A stretch of DNA of 64,000 nt from Mesorhizobium sp. WSM3860 (GTDB lineage Bacteria > Pseudomonadota > Alphaproteobacteria > Rhizobiales > Rhizobiaceae). The position numbers were made by a program, and so were the translations under genes. The DNA is taken from positions 434,001-498,000 of the forward strand of contig NZ_NSGF01000002.1 in NCBI RefSeq assembly GCF_002294995.1. Reading direction: 5' to 3'. The notes under the pieces were generated by a model, which searched no databases, was not told the origin of the DNA, and worked only from the letters and a program-made list of their open reading frames with translations. Position 1 is the stretch's first letter. Each line of letters opens with the position of its first letter. Shown one piece after another: positions 34,813 to 43,330 of this stretch.

Positions 34813-35625
34813 ATGTCGAAACTGCTCGTCAAGGCCGACAAGGGCCACGGCTGCGTCGCCCATGTCACGCCCAAAAGCGCCGGCTGGACCTATGTCGGCT
34901 TCGATCTTCATCGGCTCAAGCCCGGCGACACGGCGGCCGGCAAGACGGCCGAGCGCGAGGTCTGCCTGGTCTTCGTCACCGGCAAGGGCAAGGCTGCGGC
35001 CGGCGGCAAGGATCTCGGCCTGCTCGGCGAGCGCATGTCGCCCTTCGAAGGCAAGCCCTGGTCGGTCTATGTGCCGCAAGGCTCCGATTGGTCGGTGACC
35101 GCCGACACCGAGCTGGAGCTTGCCGTCTGCTCGGCGCCGGGCCTCGGCGGCAGCCTGCCCGCTCGCGTCATTGCGCCCGACGATCTCGGTCAGGAAGTGC
35201 GCGGCAAGGGCACCAACACCCGCTACGTCACCAACATTCTGCCCGAGGGCAAGCCGGCCGACTCGCTGCTGGTGGTCGAGGTCATCACGCCCGGCGGCCA
35301 CACCTCCAGCTATCCGCCGCACAAACATGACCAGGACAATCTGCCGGCCGAGTCCTATCTCGAGGAGACCTATTACCACCGCCTCAACCCGCCGCAGGGT
35401 TTCGCGTTCCAGCGCGTCTACACCGACGCCGACAGGAATGGCGTGCGCGATCTGGACGAGGCGATGGCGATCGAGGATGGCGACGTCGTGCTGGTGCCGA
35501 AGGGCTACCACCCCTGTGCGGCCTGCCACGGCTATGATCTCTATTACCTCAACGTCATGGCCGGCCCGAAGCGGACGTGGAAATTCCACAACGCCGCCGA
35601 GCATGAGTGGCTGATGAAAGCCTGA
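34813..35625 (+). CDS. iolB: 5-deoxy-glucuronate isomerase
   Basis: 270 residues, double-cupin fold. It isomerises 5-deoxy-glucuronate to 2-deoxy-5-keto-gluconate. The metal-binding block PPHKHDQDNLPAESYLEETY has the histidines and Glu, and EDGDVVLVPKGYHPCAACHG completes the cupin. AGGAG lies just upstream of the ATG. Last iol gene; iolA is not in the window. Confidence 0.95.
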   Translation: MSKLLVKADKGHGCVAHVTPKSAGWTYVGFDLHRLKPGDTAAGKTAEREVCLVFVTGKGKAAAGGKDLGLLGERMSPFEGKPWSVYVPQGSDWSVTADTELELAVCSAPGLGGSLPARVIAPDDLGQEVRGKGTNTRYVTNILPEGKPADSLLVVEVITPGGHTSSYPPHKHDQDNLPAESYLEETYYHRLNPPQGFAFQRVYTDADRNGVRDLDEAMAIEDGDVVLVPKGYHPCAACHGYDLYYLNVMAGPKRTWKFHNAAEHEWLMKA

Positions 35626-35685
35626 GATTTTTCATAGCGCTCAACCTGCAGTTCGGGAAAATCGCATGGAATAATTGCAAGGTGA

Positions 35686-35716
35686 GGGAGGGTCGCGGAT
35701 CACCGCAACCCTTCCC
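35686..35716. terminator. Bidirectional terminator between iolB and phoX
   Basis: A 13-base imperfect stem GGGAGGGTCGCGG/CCGCAACCCTTCCC with an ATCA loop lies in the 112-base convergent gap. Confidence 0.5.
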
Positions 35717-35737
35717 CTGCTTAGGCGAAGCCGCCTA

Positions 35738-37735
35738 TCAGACCGCGATCTTGCCGCCACCCTGCTTGGTGATGGCGACCACCGCCGGACGCACCGGCAT
35801 GTCCGGCTTGAAGTCCGGCCAGCGGGTCGACGGGTCCTCATAATAGGAGGGGCGACCAAAGGCTTCCCAGTCCTCGCCGCCGTCGCCCGGATGCTGGACC
35901 GCGACGAAGGCGGTCTGGTCGTCCGGCGCGAACAGCGGGCCGCACATTTCGGCGCCGATCGGCACGCGGAAGAACAGCTTTGAGGTCGCTCGCGCCGCGC
36001 CCTCGGTGTCGACCGCCCACAGGCCGTCGGTGCGGCCGGTGGCCTTCGGGCCCTGGCCGTCGGTTGCGACCCACAGCCGGCCCGCGGAATCGACGGCGCA
36101 ATTGTCCGGCATGCCGAACCAGCCATTGGCCGTGGTGGCGGTCGAGAAGGTGGCGCCGACATCGGCCACCGAGGGATCGCCGCATTTCAGGAGCACTTCC
36201 CACTTGCCCTTCGTGGCAACGAAATCGCCGCCGTCCTCGACGATCTCGATGATGTGGCCGAAGGCGTTCGCCGCGCGCGGATTGGCGGCGTCGACCTGCT
36301 CGGCCTTGCGCTTCGAATTGTTGGTCAGCATGACATAGACCTTGCCGTTGCCGGCATTGGGCTGGATGTCTTCCGGTCGATCCATCTTGGTTGCGCCGAG
36401 CAGGTCGGCGGCGCGACGCGTCTCGATCAGAACGTCGGCCTGACCGGAGAAACCGTTTTCCGCCGTCAGCGGACCTTCGCCGAATACGATCGGCATCCAT
36501 TCGACCGAGCCGTCCTCGGCGAATTTGGCGACAGAGAGCGTGCCCTCGTCGAGCAGGTTCATGTTGGCGGCGCGGTCGTTCGGATTGAACGTAGCCTTTG
36601 TGACGAATTTATAGACATAGTCGAAGCGCTCGTCGTCGCCGAGATAGAAGACGACGCGGCCATCCTTGGCGACGATCGACTCGGCGCCCTCATGCTTGAA
36701 GCGACCCATGGCGGTTCGCTTCCTCGGCACCGAATTCGGGTCGTTGACGTCGACCTCGACGATCCAGCCGAAGCGGTTGGGCTCGTTCGGTTCCTTGGAG
36801 AGGTTGAAGCGATCGTAATGCGCGCCCCATTCATAGGCGCCCTCCGGAATGCCGAGGCGCTTGTAGTTGGCGGCCTCCTTGTGGCCTTCCGGCAGCTCGC
36901 CCGAGAAATAGCCGTGGATGTTCTCCTCGGCCATCACATAGGTGCCCCAGGGCGTGACGCCGCCGGCGCAGTTGTTGAGAGTGCCGATGACCTTGGTGCC
37001 GGACGGGTCGGCATTGGTCTTGAGGCGATCATGGCCGGCCGCGGGGCCGGACAGCGCCATCTCGGTGGTGGACATGATGCGGCGGTTGAGCTTGCCGTCG
37101 CGCACCACCTGCCATTTGCCCCTCTCCTTGCGAATCTCGACGATGCTGCCGCCGTGCGCCGCCATCTCCACATCGACCTGCTCCTTGCTGAGCGGCGCCA
37201 CCTCGGCGGCCTTCTTGCCGTCCTTGTCGACGATCTTGACCATGCCGGGGAACATCAGATGGGGGGTGGTGTATTCGTGGTTGACGACCAGCAGGCCATG
37301 CTCGGCCGAGCCGTCGATCGCGATATAGCCGATATAGTCGTTGTTGTAGCCGAACTGTCTTGCCTGGGCTTCGGCCGATTGTTTTGCCGGGTCGAATTCC
37401 GGCGAATCGGCGAAGAGCGGGTCGCCCCAGCGCAACAGCACGTCGGCATCGTAGCCCGGCGCGACGTGGTGCTTGTCGTCGATGCCGGCGTCGAGCTCGT
37501 CGAATTTGAAGGCCGAGGCCTCGGCGGCGCGCGCCTCGTCTGCCGCGACGAGCGCCAGCGGGCTCACGGTGGCGGCGATGGCCGAGACGGCGAGCGAACC
37601 CTTGAGTAAGTCGCGGCGCGAGAACCGCGCGGCGATGATCTCGCCCATCGTGCGGTTGTCGGTAGGATTGACGGGCGGGCCGTCATTCTCCTCGAGCTGG
37701 CTGGTACGGAAGCGGATCTCAGGGGATTGGGTCAT
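35738..37735 (-). CDS. phoX: PhoX-family alkaline phosphatase/phytase-like protein (DUF839)
   Basis: 665 residues, exported through the Tat pathway: twin-arginine signal FSRRDLLKGSLAVSAIAAT at residues 39-57. The DUF839/PhoX beta-propeller blocks include NCAGGVTPWGTYVMAEEN, YEWGAHYDRFNLSKEPNEPN, RFGWIVEVDV, and GMPDNCAVDSAGRLWVATDG. PhoX is a Ca2+/Fe phosphatase that releases phosphate in the periplasm. The start at 37735 (MTQSPEIRF) leaves a normal Tat leader; upstream a PHO-box-like sequence supports phosphate control. Confidence 0.9.
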   Translation of the reverse strand: MTQSPEIRFRTSQLEENDGPPVNPTDNRTMGEIIAARFSRRDLLKGSLAVSAIAATVSPLALVAADEARAAEASAFKFDELDAGIDDKHHVAPGYDADVLLRWGDPLFADSPEFDPAKQSAEAQARQFGYNNDYIGYIAIDGSAEHGLLVVNHEYTTPHLMFPGMVKIVDKDGKKAAEVAPLSKEQVDVEMAAHGGSIVEIRKERGKWQVVRDGKLNRRIMSTTEMALSGPAAGHDRLKTNADPSGTKVIGTLNNCAGGVTPWGTYVMAEENIHGYFSGELPEGHKEAANYKRLGIPEGAYEWGAHYDRFNLSKEPNEPNRFGWIVEVDVNDPNSVPRKRTAMGRFKHEGAESIVAKDGRVVFYLGDDERFDYVYKFVTKATFNPNDRAANMNLLDEGTLSVAKFAEDGSVEWMPIVFGEGPLTAENGFSGQADVLIETRRAADLLGATKMDRPEDIQPNAGNGKVYVMLTNNSKRKAEQVDAANPRAANAFGHIIEIVEDGGDFVATKGKWEVLLKCGDPSVADVGATFSTATTANGWFGMPDNCAVDSAGRLWVATDGQGPKATGRTDGLWAVDTEGAARATSKLFFRVPIGAEMCGPLFAPDDQTAFVAVQHPGDGGEDWEAFGRPSYYEDPSTRWPDFKPDMPVRPAVVAITKQGGGKIAV

Positions 37736-38089
37736 GGGCTGTCCTCTGGCTCTTGAGGTGGCTGGAACGAGTAACCGGTCGATCCCTATAGGCGGCCGAT
37801 CACACTTTCGTGACAACAGGCCCATTAAACAATGCCATTTTGCCGGCTGATGACTGTTCGCCTCCGGCCGCGCCCGCATTGACGCCAATCAAGGGGCACA
37901 ACAACACGGCGAGCAGGTTCCCGAGCGGCCTCGGCACAAGGGCGCCAACCATAGCTGCGGGGCTTGCTTTGCGTGATCTCGCCTTCGATCCCGTCGCAGC
38001 GTAGCTTGCCCGACGCGATCAGCTTGACGGCTTCGCGCGCTTCGGAAACAAAAGCGGCGAGCGGCGCGGCGAAGGCCGCTTCAGGAGGG
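37736..38089. other. Gene-free divergent region upstream of phoX
   Basis: 354 bases. Apart from the PHO-box candidate near 37800 there is no supported gene; frames through 37825-38089 have no family features. It should hold the promoters of phoX and of the small membrane protein gene. Confidence 0.5.
37799..37816 (-). promoter_or_regulatory. Candidate PHO box of phoX
   Basis: Read on the minus strand: TTGTCAC-GAAA-GTGTGAT, two 7-mers spaced by 4 bases, 64 bases before the phoX start. It compares with the rhizobial PHO box, two CTGTCAT-like 7-mers with a 4-base spacer, matching 5 of 7 in each half. PhoB activation under phosphate limitation is inferred. Confidence 0.6.
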
Positions 38090-38434
38090 ATGGACGTGAG
38101 TCTCTGGGGACTGGCGCAGCTTGGCGTTTCGACTGTGATCTTCCTGCTGGCCGCGATGGCGGCCAAACAATGGGGACTGGCGCCGAGTCTCGGCAAGATC
38201 GTGCTGACGCTGGCGCTCTACTCCGCCGGCAATCTGATCATGCTCAGGCTGATCCGCGAATTCGGCATGTCGGTGTCGTTCAGCCTGTCGGCAGTGATCC
38301 AGCTGGTGTCGGTGAATGTCGTGGCGCTGGTCTTCTTTGGAGAGCGCCTCAACGCGTTGCAAGCGACAGGCGTCGCGCTGGCGATCGCCGCCGTCGCGCT
38401 GATCACGCTCGGACCCTATATGCAGCGGCTGTAG
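38090..38434 (+). CDS. Small multi-pass membrane protein, EamA/SMR-like
   Basis: 114 residues with four hydrophobic helices (LAQLGVSTVIFLLAAMAA, IVLTLALYSAGNLIMLRLI, VSFSLSAVIQLVSVNVVALV, ATGVALAIAAVALITLG). The FFGERLNALQATGVALAI block is typical of the drug/metabolite transporter superfamily. Transport function unproven. AGGAGGG directly precedes the ATG at 38090. It ends 17 bases before the PAP2 gene. Confidence 0.75.
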   Translation: MDVSLWGLAQLGVSTVIFLLAAMAAKQWGLAPSLGKIVLTLALYSAGNLIMLRLIREFGMSVSFSLSAVIQLVSVNVVALVFFGERLNALQATGVALAIAAVALITLGPYMQRL

Positions 38435-38451
38435 TTGGACCCAGGCTCCGC

Positions 38452-39153
38452 ATGAAATCGACCGCCAAGTCGCTGCTCAACAGAATCGAGTTCCCGGTGC
38501 TTGTGGCCGGGCTGGCCATTGCCTGCGGGCTATGGGCCCTGGTGGAACTCATGGGCGTGGCGCGCGGCACGACTCCGCATGCCCTCGACACGGAAATCCT
38601 GCTCGCCTTCCGCCATGCCGGGCAGCCGGACAGCCCGGTCGGTCCGCTTTGGCTGCAAGGCGCGGTGCGCGATATCACCGCGCTCGGCAGCACCAGCGTG
38701 CTGGTGCTGATCACGACTGCGGTGATCGTCTATTTTCTGCTGATGCGCCGACCGACGACCGCGCTGTTCGTGTTCGTTTCGGTGGCGGGCGGCCAGGCGG
38801 CGTCCAGCCTGCTCAAGTTCGAGGTCGACCGGCCGCGGCCCGATCTCGTGTCGCACCTCGTCAACGAGACATCGCTCTCCTTTCCGAGCGGCCACGCGAT
38901 GCTGTCGGCGGTGACCTATCTCACGCTGGGCTCGCTCGCCGCGCGCTTCCTGCCGAACCGCAGGACGAAGATCTTCGTGCTCGGCCTCGCCGTGCTCATC
39001 ACGGTGCTGGTCGGAACCAGCCGCGTCTATCTCGGCGTGCATTGGCCGTCCGACGTGCTTGCCGGCTGGTGCGCCGGCTTTGCCTGGGCCATGTTGTGCT
39101 GGCTTGCAGCGCGCCTGCTGCAGCGGCGCAAAGTGGTGGCGGACAGCGAATGA
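38452..39153 (+). CDS. PAP2-family membrane phosphatase
   Basis: 233 residues, about six membrane segments. The full three-part phosphatase motif is present: KFEVDRPRPDL, LSFPSGHAMLSA and SRVYLGVHWPSDVLAGW. Likely substrates are undecaprenyl pyrophosphate or other lipid phosphates at the periplasmic face. Probably co-transcribed with the small transporter-like gene. Confidence 0.88.
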   Translation: MKSTAKSLLNRIEFPVLVAGLAIACGLWALVELMGVARGTTPHALDTEILLAFRHAGQPDSPVGPLWLQGAVRDITALGSTSVLVLITTAVIVYFLLMRRPTTALFVFVSVAGGQAASSLLKFEVDRPRPDLVSHLVNETSLSFPSGHAMLSAVTYLTLGSLAARFLPNRRTKIFVLGLAVLITVLVGTSRVYLGVHWPSDVLAGWCAGFAWAMLCWLAARLLQRRKVVADSE

Positions 39154-39160
39154 TTGCTAA

Positions 39161-39192
39161 TGTTTCAACTGTTTATTATGATGCTTGAAACA
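39161..39192. promoter_or_regulatory. Inverted repeat upstream of a small XRE regulator
   Basis: TGTTTCA (39161-39167) and TGAAACA (39186-39192) are inverted 7-mers 18 bases apart in a noticeably AT-rich patch, with ATGATG/CATCAT nested around the second. It could be an operator for the following XRE gene. Confidence 0.35.
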
Positions 39193-39247
39193 TCATCATA
39201 TTGGCATTATCCATTGATACTGCAGACTCAGACAGGGGTTCTGGCCG

Positions 39248-39517
39248 ATGATCACTGCCGCGCAGATGCGCGCCGCTAGGGCGTTGGCCGGTATCGACCA
39301 GAAAACGCTCGCCGAGCGCGCCGGGGTTTCGCTTCCGACCATCCAACGCATGGAAGCGAGTGAAGGTGTCGTCAGAGGCGTGGTCGACACGCTGATGAAG
39401 GTCATCCAGGCACTCGACGAGGCCGGGGTGGAGCTGATCGGCGAGAACCAGGCCAGCGAGCGCGGCGGCAGGGGCGTGCGCCTCAAGCCTGCCTCGCCGC
39501 AGAACTCCCAAGGCTGA
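39248..39517 (+). CDS. XRE-family helix-turn-helix protein
   Basis: 89 residues; one HTH_3 domain: MITAAQMRAARALAGIDQKT, LAERAGVSLPTIQRMEASEG. The C-terminus VELIGENQASERGGRGVRL is a common tail of small rhizobial XRE proteins. It may regulate itself or the SulP gene 81 bases downstream. Confidence 0.85.
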   Translation: MITAAQMRAARALAGIDQKTLAERAGVSLPTIQRMEASEGVVRGVVDTLMKVIQALDEAGVELIGENQASERGGRGVRLKPASPQNSQG

Positions 39518-39598
39518 GCCGCACAAGAAGTCGCGACGGCGACCGCCGACAGCCCTGCCGACGATCCCGCCGCCCTTACGGAGCGGAAGAGGCAGTCC

Positions 39599-41308
39599 AT
39601 GGATCAGGTCCGGCGGTCAATCCACCCCCAGGCGGGGCCGTCCTTTGCCGAGCTGTTCACGCCCAAGCTGGTCACGGTGCTGCGCGAAGGCTACACGCTG
39701 GCGCATTTCAGGGCCGACGCCGTCGCCGGGTTGACGGTCGCCATCGTCGCGCTGCCGTTGTCCATGGCGATCGCCATCGCGTCCGGCGTGACGCCGGAGC
39801 GAGGCCTCTACACCTCGATCGTTGGCGGCTTCATCATCTCCGCGCTTGGCGGCAGCCGCTTCCAGATCGGCGGCCCGGCCGGCGCCTTCATCGTGCTGGT
39901 AGCGGCGACGGTGGCGCGCGTCGGCGTCGAGGGGCTCCTGCTCGCAACGATGATGGCCGGCGTCTTCCTGCTCGCCATCGGCTATCTCAGGCTCGGCACC
40001 TATATCAAGTTCGTTCCCTATCCCGTGACCGTCGGCTTCACCGCCGGCATTGCGGTCATCATCTTCTCCGGGCAGATCGTCGAACTGCTCGGACTGAAAC
40101 TCGCCGGCAAGGAGCCCGGGCCGCTGGTGCCGAAGTTGACCGCGATCGGCGAGGCGATCGGCACGATCAGTCCGGCCGCGACCTTCGTGGCGGGGCTGAC
40201 GGTCCTTACTATTGTCTTACTGCGGCGCTGGCGGCCGAGATGGCCCGCGATGCTGATCGCCATCGGCATCGCCTCGCTGGTCGTGGGGCTGTTCGCCTTG
40301 CCTGCGGAAACGATCGGCACGCGCTATGGCGGCATCCCGCGGAGCCTGCAATGGCCAGCCCTGCCGCTGGTCAGCTTCGACAGGATGATCGACGTGCTGC
40401 CGGACGCGATCGCTTTCGCGCTGCTCGGAGCGATAGAGTCGCTGCTCTCGGCCGTGGTCGCCGACGGTATGAGCGGAAGGCGGCACCGCTCCAATTGCGA
40501 ATTGGTGGCGCAAGGCTTCGCCAACATCGCGTCGGCCTTGTTCGGCGGCATATGTGCCACCGGCACGATCGCTCGCACGGCCACCAATGTGAGGGCCGGC
40601 GCGCATGGCCCAGTCTCCGGCATGCTGCATTCGGCGATCCTGCTTGTCCTGATGCTGGCGGCGGCGCCCTTGGCCAGCTACATCCCGCTCGCCGCATTGG
40701 CCGGCGTACTCGCCATCGTGTGCTGGAACATGTTCGAGAAACAGGCCTTCGCCACGCTGCTCAGAGCCTCGCGTGGCGACGCGCTGGTGCTGATGGCGAC
40801 GTTCCTGATCGTCATCTTCCGCGATCTGACGGAAGGCATCGTCGTCGGCTTCGCGCTTGGGTCGATCCTGTTCGTCGATCGCATGGCCAAGTCCATCGCC
40901 GTCGAGGCCGATCTGCCGCTGGTGCCGGAGGACGTCGCCGATCGCGCCGCCACTTATGATTCGAGCCAGGCGGCCGACGCCGATACCGTCATCTATCGAA
41001 TCTCCGGGGCCTTCTTCTTCGGTGCCGCCTCGACCGTCGGTGCCGTGCTCGACCGCATTGCAGACCAGCGCAAGAATTTCATCCTCGATTGCTCGGCGGT
41101 GCCGTTCCTCGACTCCACGGCGGCAAACGTCATCGAGGGCGCCGCGCGCAAGGCCGGACAAGCCGGCGTGCGCTTCATCATCGCGGGTGCCGCGCCGCAG
41201 ACGAGGCGCTTGCTGATCAACCACGGCCTCAAGCGGCCGCTGGTCACCTATGCCGCCTCGATTGGCGACGCGCGGGCGCAGCTGAGAGGAAAAGTGCAGA
41301 CCGCGTAG
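39599..41308 (+). CDS. SulP-family anion transporter with STAS domain
   Basis: 569 residues: about 11-12 membrane segments, then a STAS domain from about residue 450. The SulP signature region AIVALPLSMAIAIASGVTPE, ISALGGSRFQIGGPAGAFIV is clear. STAS blocks include IYRISGAFFFGAASTVGAVL and FILDCSAVPFLDSTAANVIE. It transports an inorganic anion such as sulfate or bicarbonate; the exact substrate cannot be told. It converges with a DMT gene. Confidence 0.92.
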   Translation: MDQVRRSIHPQAGPSFAELFTPKLVTVLREGYTLAHFRADAVAGLTVAIVALPLSMAIAIASGVTPERGLYTSIVGGFIISALGGSRFQIGGPAGAFIVLVAATVARVGVEGLLLATMMAGVFLLAIGYLRLGTYIKFVPYPVTVGFTAGIAVIIFSGQIVELLGLKLAGKEPGPLVPKLTAIGEAIGTISPAATFVAGLTVLTIVLLRRWRPRWPAMLIAIGIASLVVGLFALPAETIGTRYGGIPRSLQWPALPLVSFDRMIDVLPDAIAFALLGAIESLLSAVVADGMSGRRHRSNCELVAQGFANIASALFGGICATGTIARTATNVRAGAHGPVSGMLHSAILLVLMLAAAPLASYIPLAALAGVLAIVCWNMFEKQAFATLLRASRGDALVLMATFLIVIFRDLTEGIVVGFALGSILFVDRMAKSIAVEADLPLVPEDVADRAATYDSSQAADADTVIYRISGAFFFGAASTVGAVLDRIADQRKNFILDCSAVPFLDSTAANVIEGAARKAGQAGVRFIIAGAAPQTRRLLINHGLKRPLVTYAASIGDARAQLRGKVQTA

Positions 41309-41322
41309 AGCGACATGTCCTC

Positions 41323-42252
41323 TCAAACTACCGCTTCGATCGGCTCGGCAAGTTTTGGATTGGCGCGCGCGGCGATCAGGCAGCCGGCGACGATCAGGCA
41401 AGCCCCGGTCAGCGTGGTCCAGGCTACCTCCTCGCCGAAGAAGAACCAGCCGAGCGCGATCGCCCAGATGAAGGCCGAGTATTCCGTCGGGATGAGATAT
41501 TGCGCTTCGGCGCGGGCGTAGGCCCAACTCATCAGGAATTGCCCGGCAAGCGACAGCATCGCCACCCCGACGAGGTGAAGCCACAGGTCTCTCGGCAGCG
41601 CGACGGCGAGCCACGGCGCGGCGAGACCAAGGATGACTGCGATGCAGAGGTTCTGGAACAGCAAGATCTCGACCGGCTTGGCCACCAGCGCCTGCCGCCG
41701 CGCGAGGATCAGATTGTAGCCGTAGAACACCGTCGATACCAGCACCGCGGCCGTGCCCAGCAGGGCATCTTGCGAACGGCTTGCGGCCCCAAACTGGCCG
41801 GCCAGAATGATCGCGACGCCGGCGATGCCGGCCAGCGACGCCCACACAGCCTGGCGCTTTATACGTTCGCCCAACAATAGTGCGGCGAGGAGCAGCGCAA
41901 ACAGGGGCGCGACAAAGCTGAGCCCGATCGCCTCGGCGAGCGGCAATCTGGCGAGACCCCAAAAGAACGAAACCAGGACGATGCCGACGACCGCGGCGCG
42001 CAGCGCATGCAGCCCCAGCACCGGAAGAGCCGGCTTCGAGCGCGGCCCCGCCGACCAGGCCGCGCCGGCGATCAAGGTCGATACCATGCTGCGCCACAGC
42101 ACTGTGTTGTACACACCGACCGCGATGACCAGGGACTTCATCGCCGCGTCCATCCCGGACAAGAGGAAGATCGCCAGGGCGCATACGAGCACTGGGATCA
42201 TCGGTGAAACGGCGGCGCCGGTCAGGCTGGATGTCTTCACGGCTGGGCTCAT
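41323..42252 (-). CDS. DMT-superfamily (EamA) exporter
   Basis: 309 residues with ten predicted membrane helices in two EamA repeats; conserved FFWGLARLPLAEAIGLSFVA, PLFALLLAALLLGERIKRQA and PTEYSAFIWAIALGWFFFGE. The substrate is unknown. A gap of 105 bases without a visible feature separates it from the SMP-30-like gene on the same strand. Confidence 0.88.
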   Translation of the reverse strand: MSPAVKTSSLTGAAVSPMIPVLVCALAIFLLSGMDAAMKSLVIAVGVYNTVLWRSMVSTLIAGAAWSAGPRSKPALPVLGLHALRAAVVGIVLVSFFWGLARLPLAEAIGLSFVAPLFALLLAALLLGERIKRQAVWASLAGIAGVAIILAGQFGAASRSQDALLGTAAVLVSTVFYGYNLILARRQALVAKPVEILLFQNLCIAVILGLAAPWLAVALPRDLWLHLVGVAMLSLAGQFLMSWAYARAEAQYLIPTEYSAFIWAIALGWFFFGEEVAWTTLTGACLIVAGCLIAARANPKLAEPIEAVV

Positions 42253-42357
42253 GTGACGGGTTGCAGCCGGATATCCCGGAGCGACCGGCTGAACCAGATG
42301 GCAGCCCCCGTCGATATGGCGGTCCAGCCCCGATCGACCTCGTTGCCGAAATGGTCC

Positions 42358-43218
42358 TCAGTCGATCTTCAGCGCCGCGACCCCTCCTTCGTTCATCAGC
42401 GGAACATAGATGGTCGAGTTGCCGTCGGTGCCGATATCGGCGCTGCCCGGCTTGAAAGTGGCGATCGCTTCCGGCGCGCCGCCGCCCTTGTAGCGGTAGA
42501 GGGTCCCGGTCATATAGGCGGTGGCAAAGATTGTGTCGCCGATAGCGACGACTCCGTCGAGGTCGGCAAAGTTTTGCGCGCCCGGCAGCGGCGTCACCTT
42601 CTTGCTGGCGAGGTCGACGGCCAGCAGGCCGCCCGGCGCCGCCGTGCTGAAATCGGGCTTGATGCCCTTGCCCCAGGACGCGACGATCAGCCGGTCGCCA
42701 TCGGCGAAGACGCCATTGGGCGAGGCGAGCAGCGCATCCTTGATGAACATCTCCGGCCTGTCGCTGTCGATACGGTAGATCGTGTCGGCGAGCATGTCGG
42801 TGACATAGACCTCGCCCGAGGCATCGGCGGTCATGTCGTTGAGGAAGACGGCGCCGGGCACATCGATGGTCGAGACCAGCTTGCCGCTGGCGAGGTCGAC
42901 GACGCGGACCTTGGTGATGTCGGCGGCGTAGAGCTTGCCGCCGGCGATCGCCATGCCCTTGGGCGCGTCCATGCCGTCCACCCAATGGCGGCTGATGACC
43001 TTGCCGTCCAGCGACAGCAGCGACAAATAGCCGTTGCCGTCGACTTCGCCGGGATTGCCGACGATGTTGGAGACGACGATGCGCTTGTTGGCGGCATCGA
43101 CCAGCGTCGATTCCGGCTGCTCGAAGCCGCCGGCGCGCCAGATCTCGCCGGCCTGGGCGGCGGAAGCCGTTGCGATGCCGGCGATGGCGAGAAAGGTCGA
43201 AGCGATGAGGGTTTTCAT
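42358..43218 (-). CDS. Periplasmic SMP-30/gluconolactonase-like beta-propeller protein
   Basis: 286 residues with a signal peptide (MKTLIASTFLAIAGIATASA). Repeated propeller blades are visible: GMDAPKGMAIAGGKLYAADI, VFLNDMTADASGEVYVTDML, ASPNGVFADGDRLIVASWGK. It resembles SMP-30/NHL-type lactonases; the substrate is unknown. It is divergent from an XRE-type regulator with palindromic half-sites between. Confidence 0.8.
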   Translation of the reverse strand: MKTLIASTFLAIAGIATASAAQAGEIWRAGGFEQPESTLVDAANKRIVVSNIVGNPGEVDGNGYLSLLSLDGKVISRHWVDGMDAPKGMAIAGGKLYAADITKVRVVDLASGKLVSTIDVPGAVFLNDMTADASGEVYVTDMLADTIYRIDSDRPEMFIKDALLASPNGVFADGDRLIVASWGKGIKPDFSTAAPGGLLAVDLASKKVTPLPGAQNFADLDGVVAIGDTIFATAYMTGTLYRYKGGGAPEAIATFKPGSADIGTDGNSTIYVPLMNEGGVAALKID

Positions 43219-43257
43219 GATTCTCTCCTGTGATGATGATCGAGAGCTAGGCTTTTC

Positions 43258-43304
43258 GATACTTTCCCGGAAGCCAGTTCGAGCGTAGTATCGAGGAGTG
43301 ATAC
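43258..43304. promoter_or_regulatory. GATAC/GTATC half-sites between SMP-30-like and XRE genes
   Basis: GTATC (43288-43292) and GATAC (43300-43304) are inverted with a 7-base spacer; another GATAC lies at 43258. The three half-sites lie 27-73 bases before the XRE regulator start, a likely operator for both divergent genes. Confidence 0.45.
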
Positions 43305-43330
43305 GAATTCGCGCAAACGAGGTGCATTTC

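Noticed and set aside
36254..37609. A 451-residue plus-strand open frame opposite phoX
   Set aside because: PhoX on the minus strand has a Tat signal and family motifs throughout; the opposite frame has none.
37825..38196. A 123-residue minus-strand open frame in the gap upstream of phoX
   Set aside because: No family features, no ribosome binding site and overlap with the start of the small membrane protein gene on the other strand.
40217..42985. A 922-residue minus-strand open frame
   Set aside because: It crosses the antisense of the SulP gene and out-of-frame parts of the DMT and SMP-30-like genes. The composition is Arg/Gly-rich, as expected for a GC-rich shadow frame.
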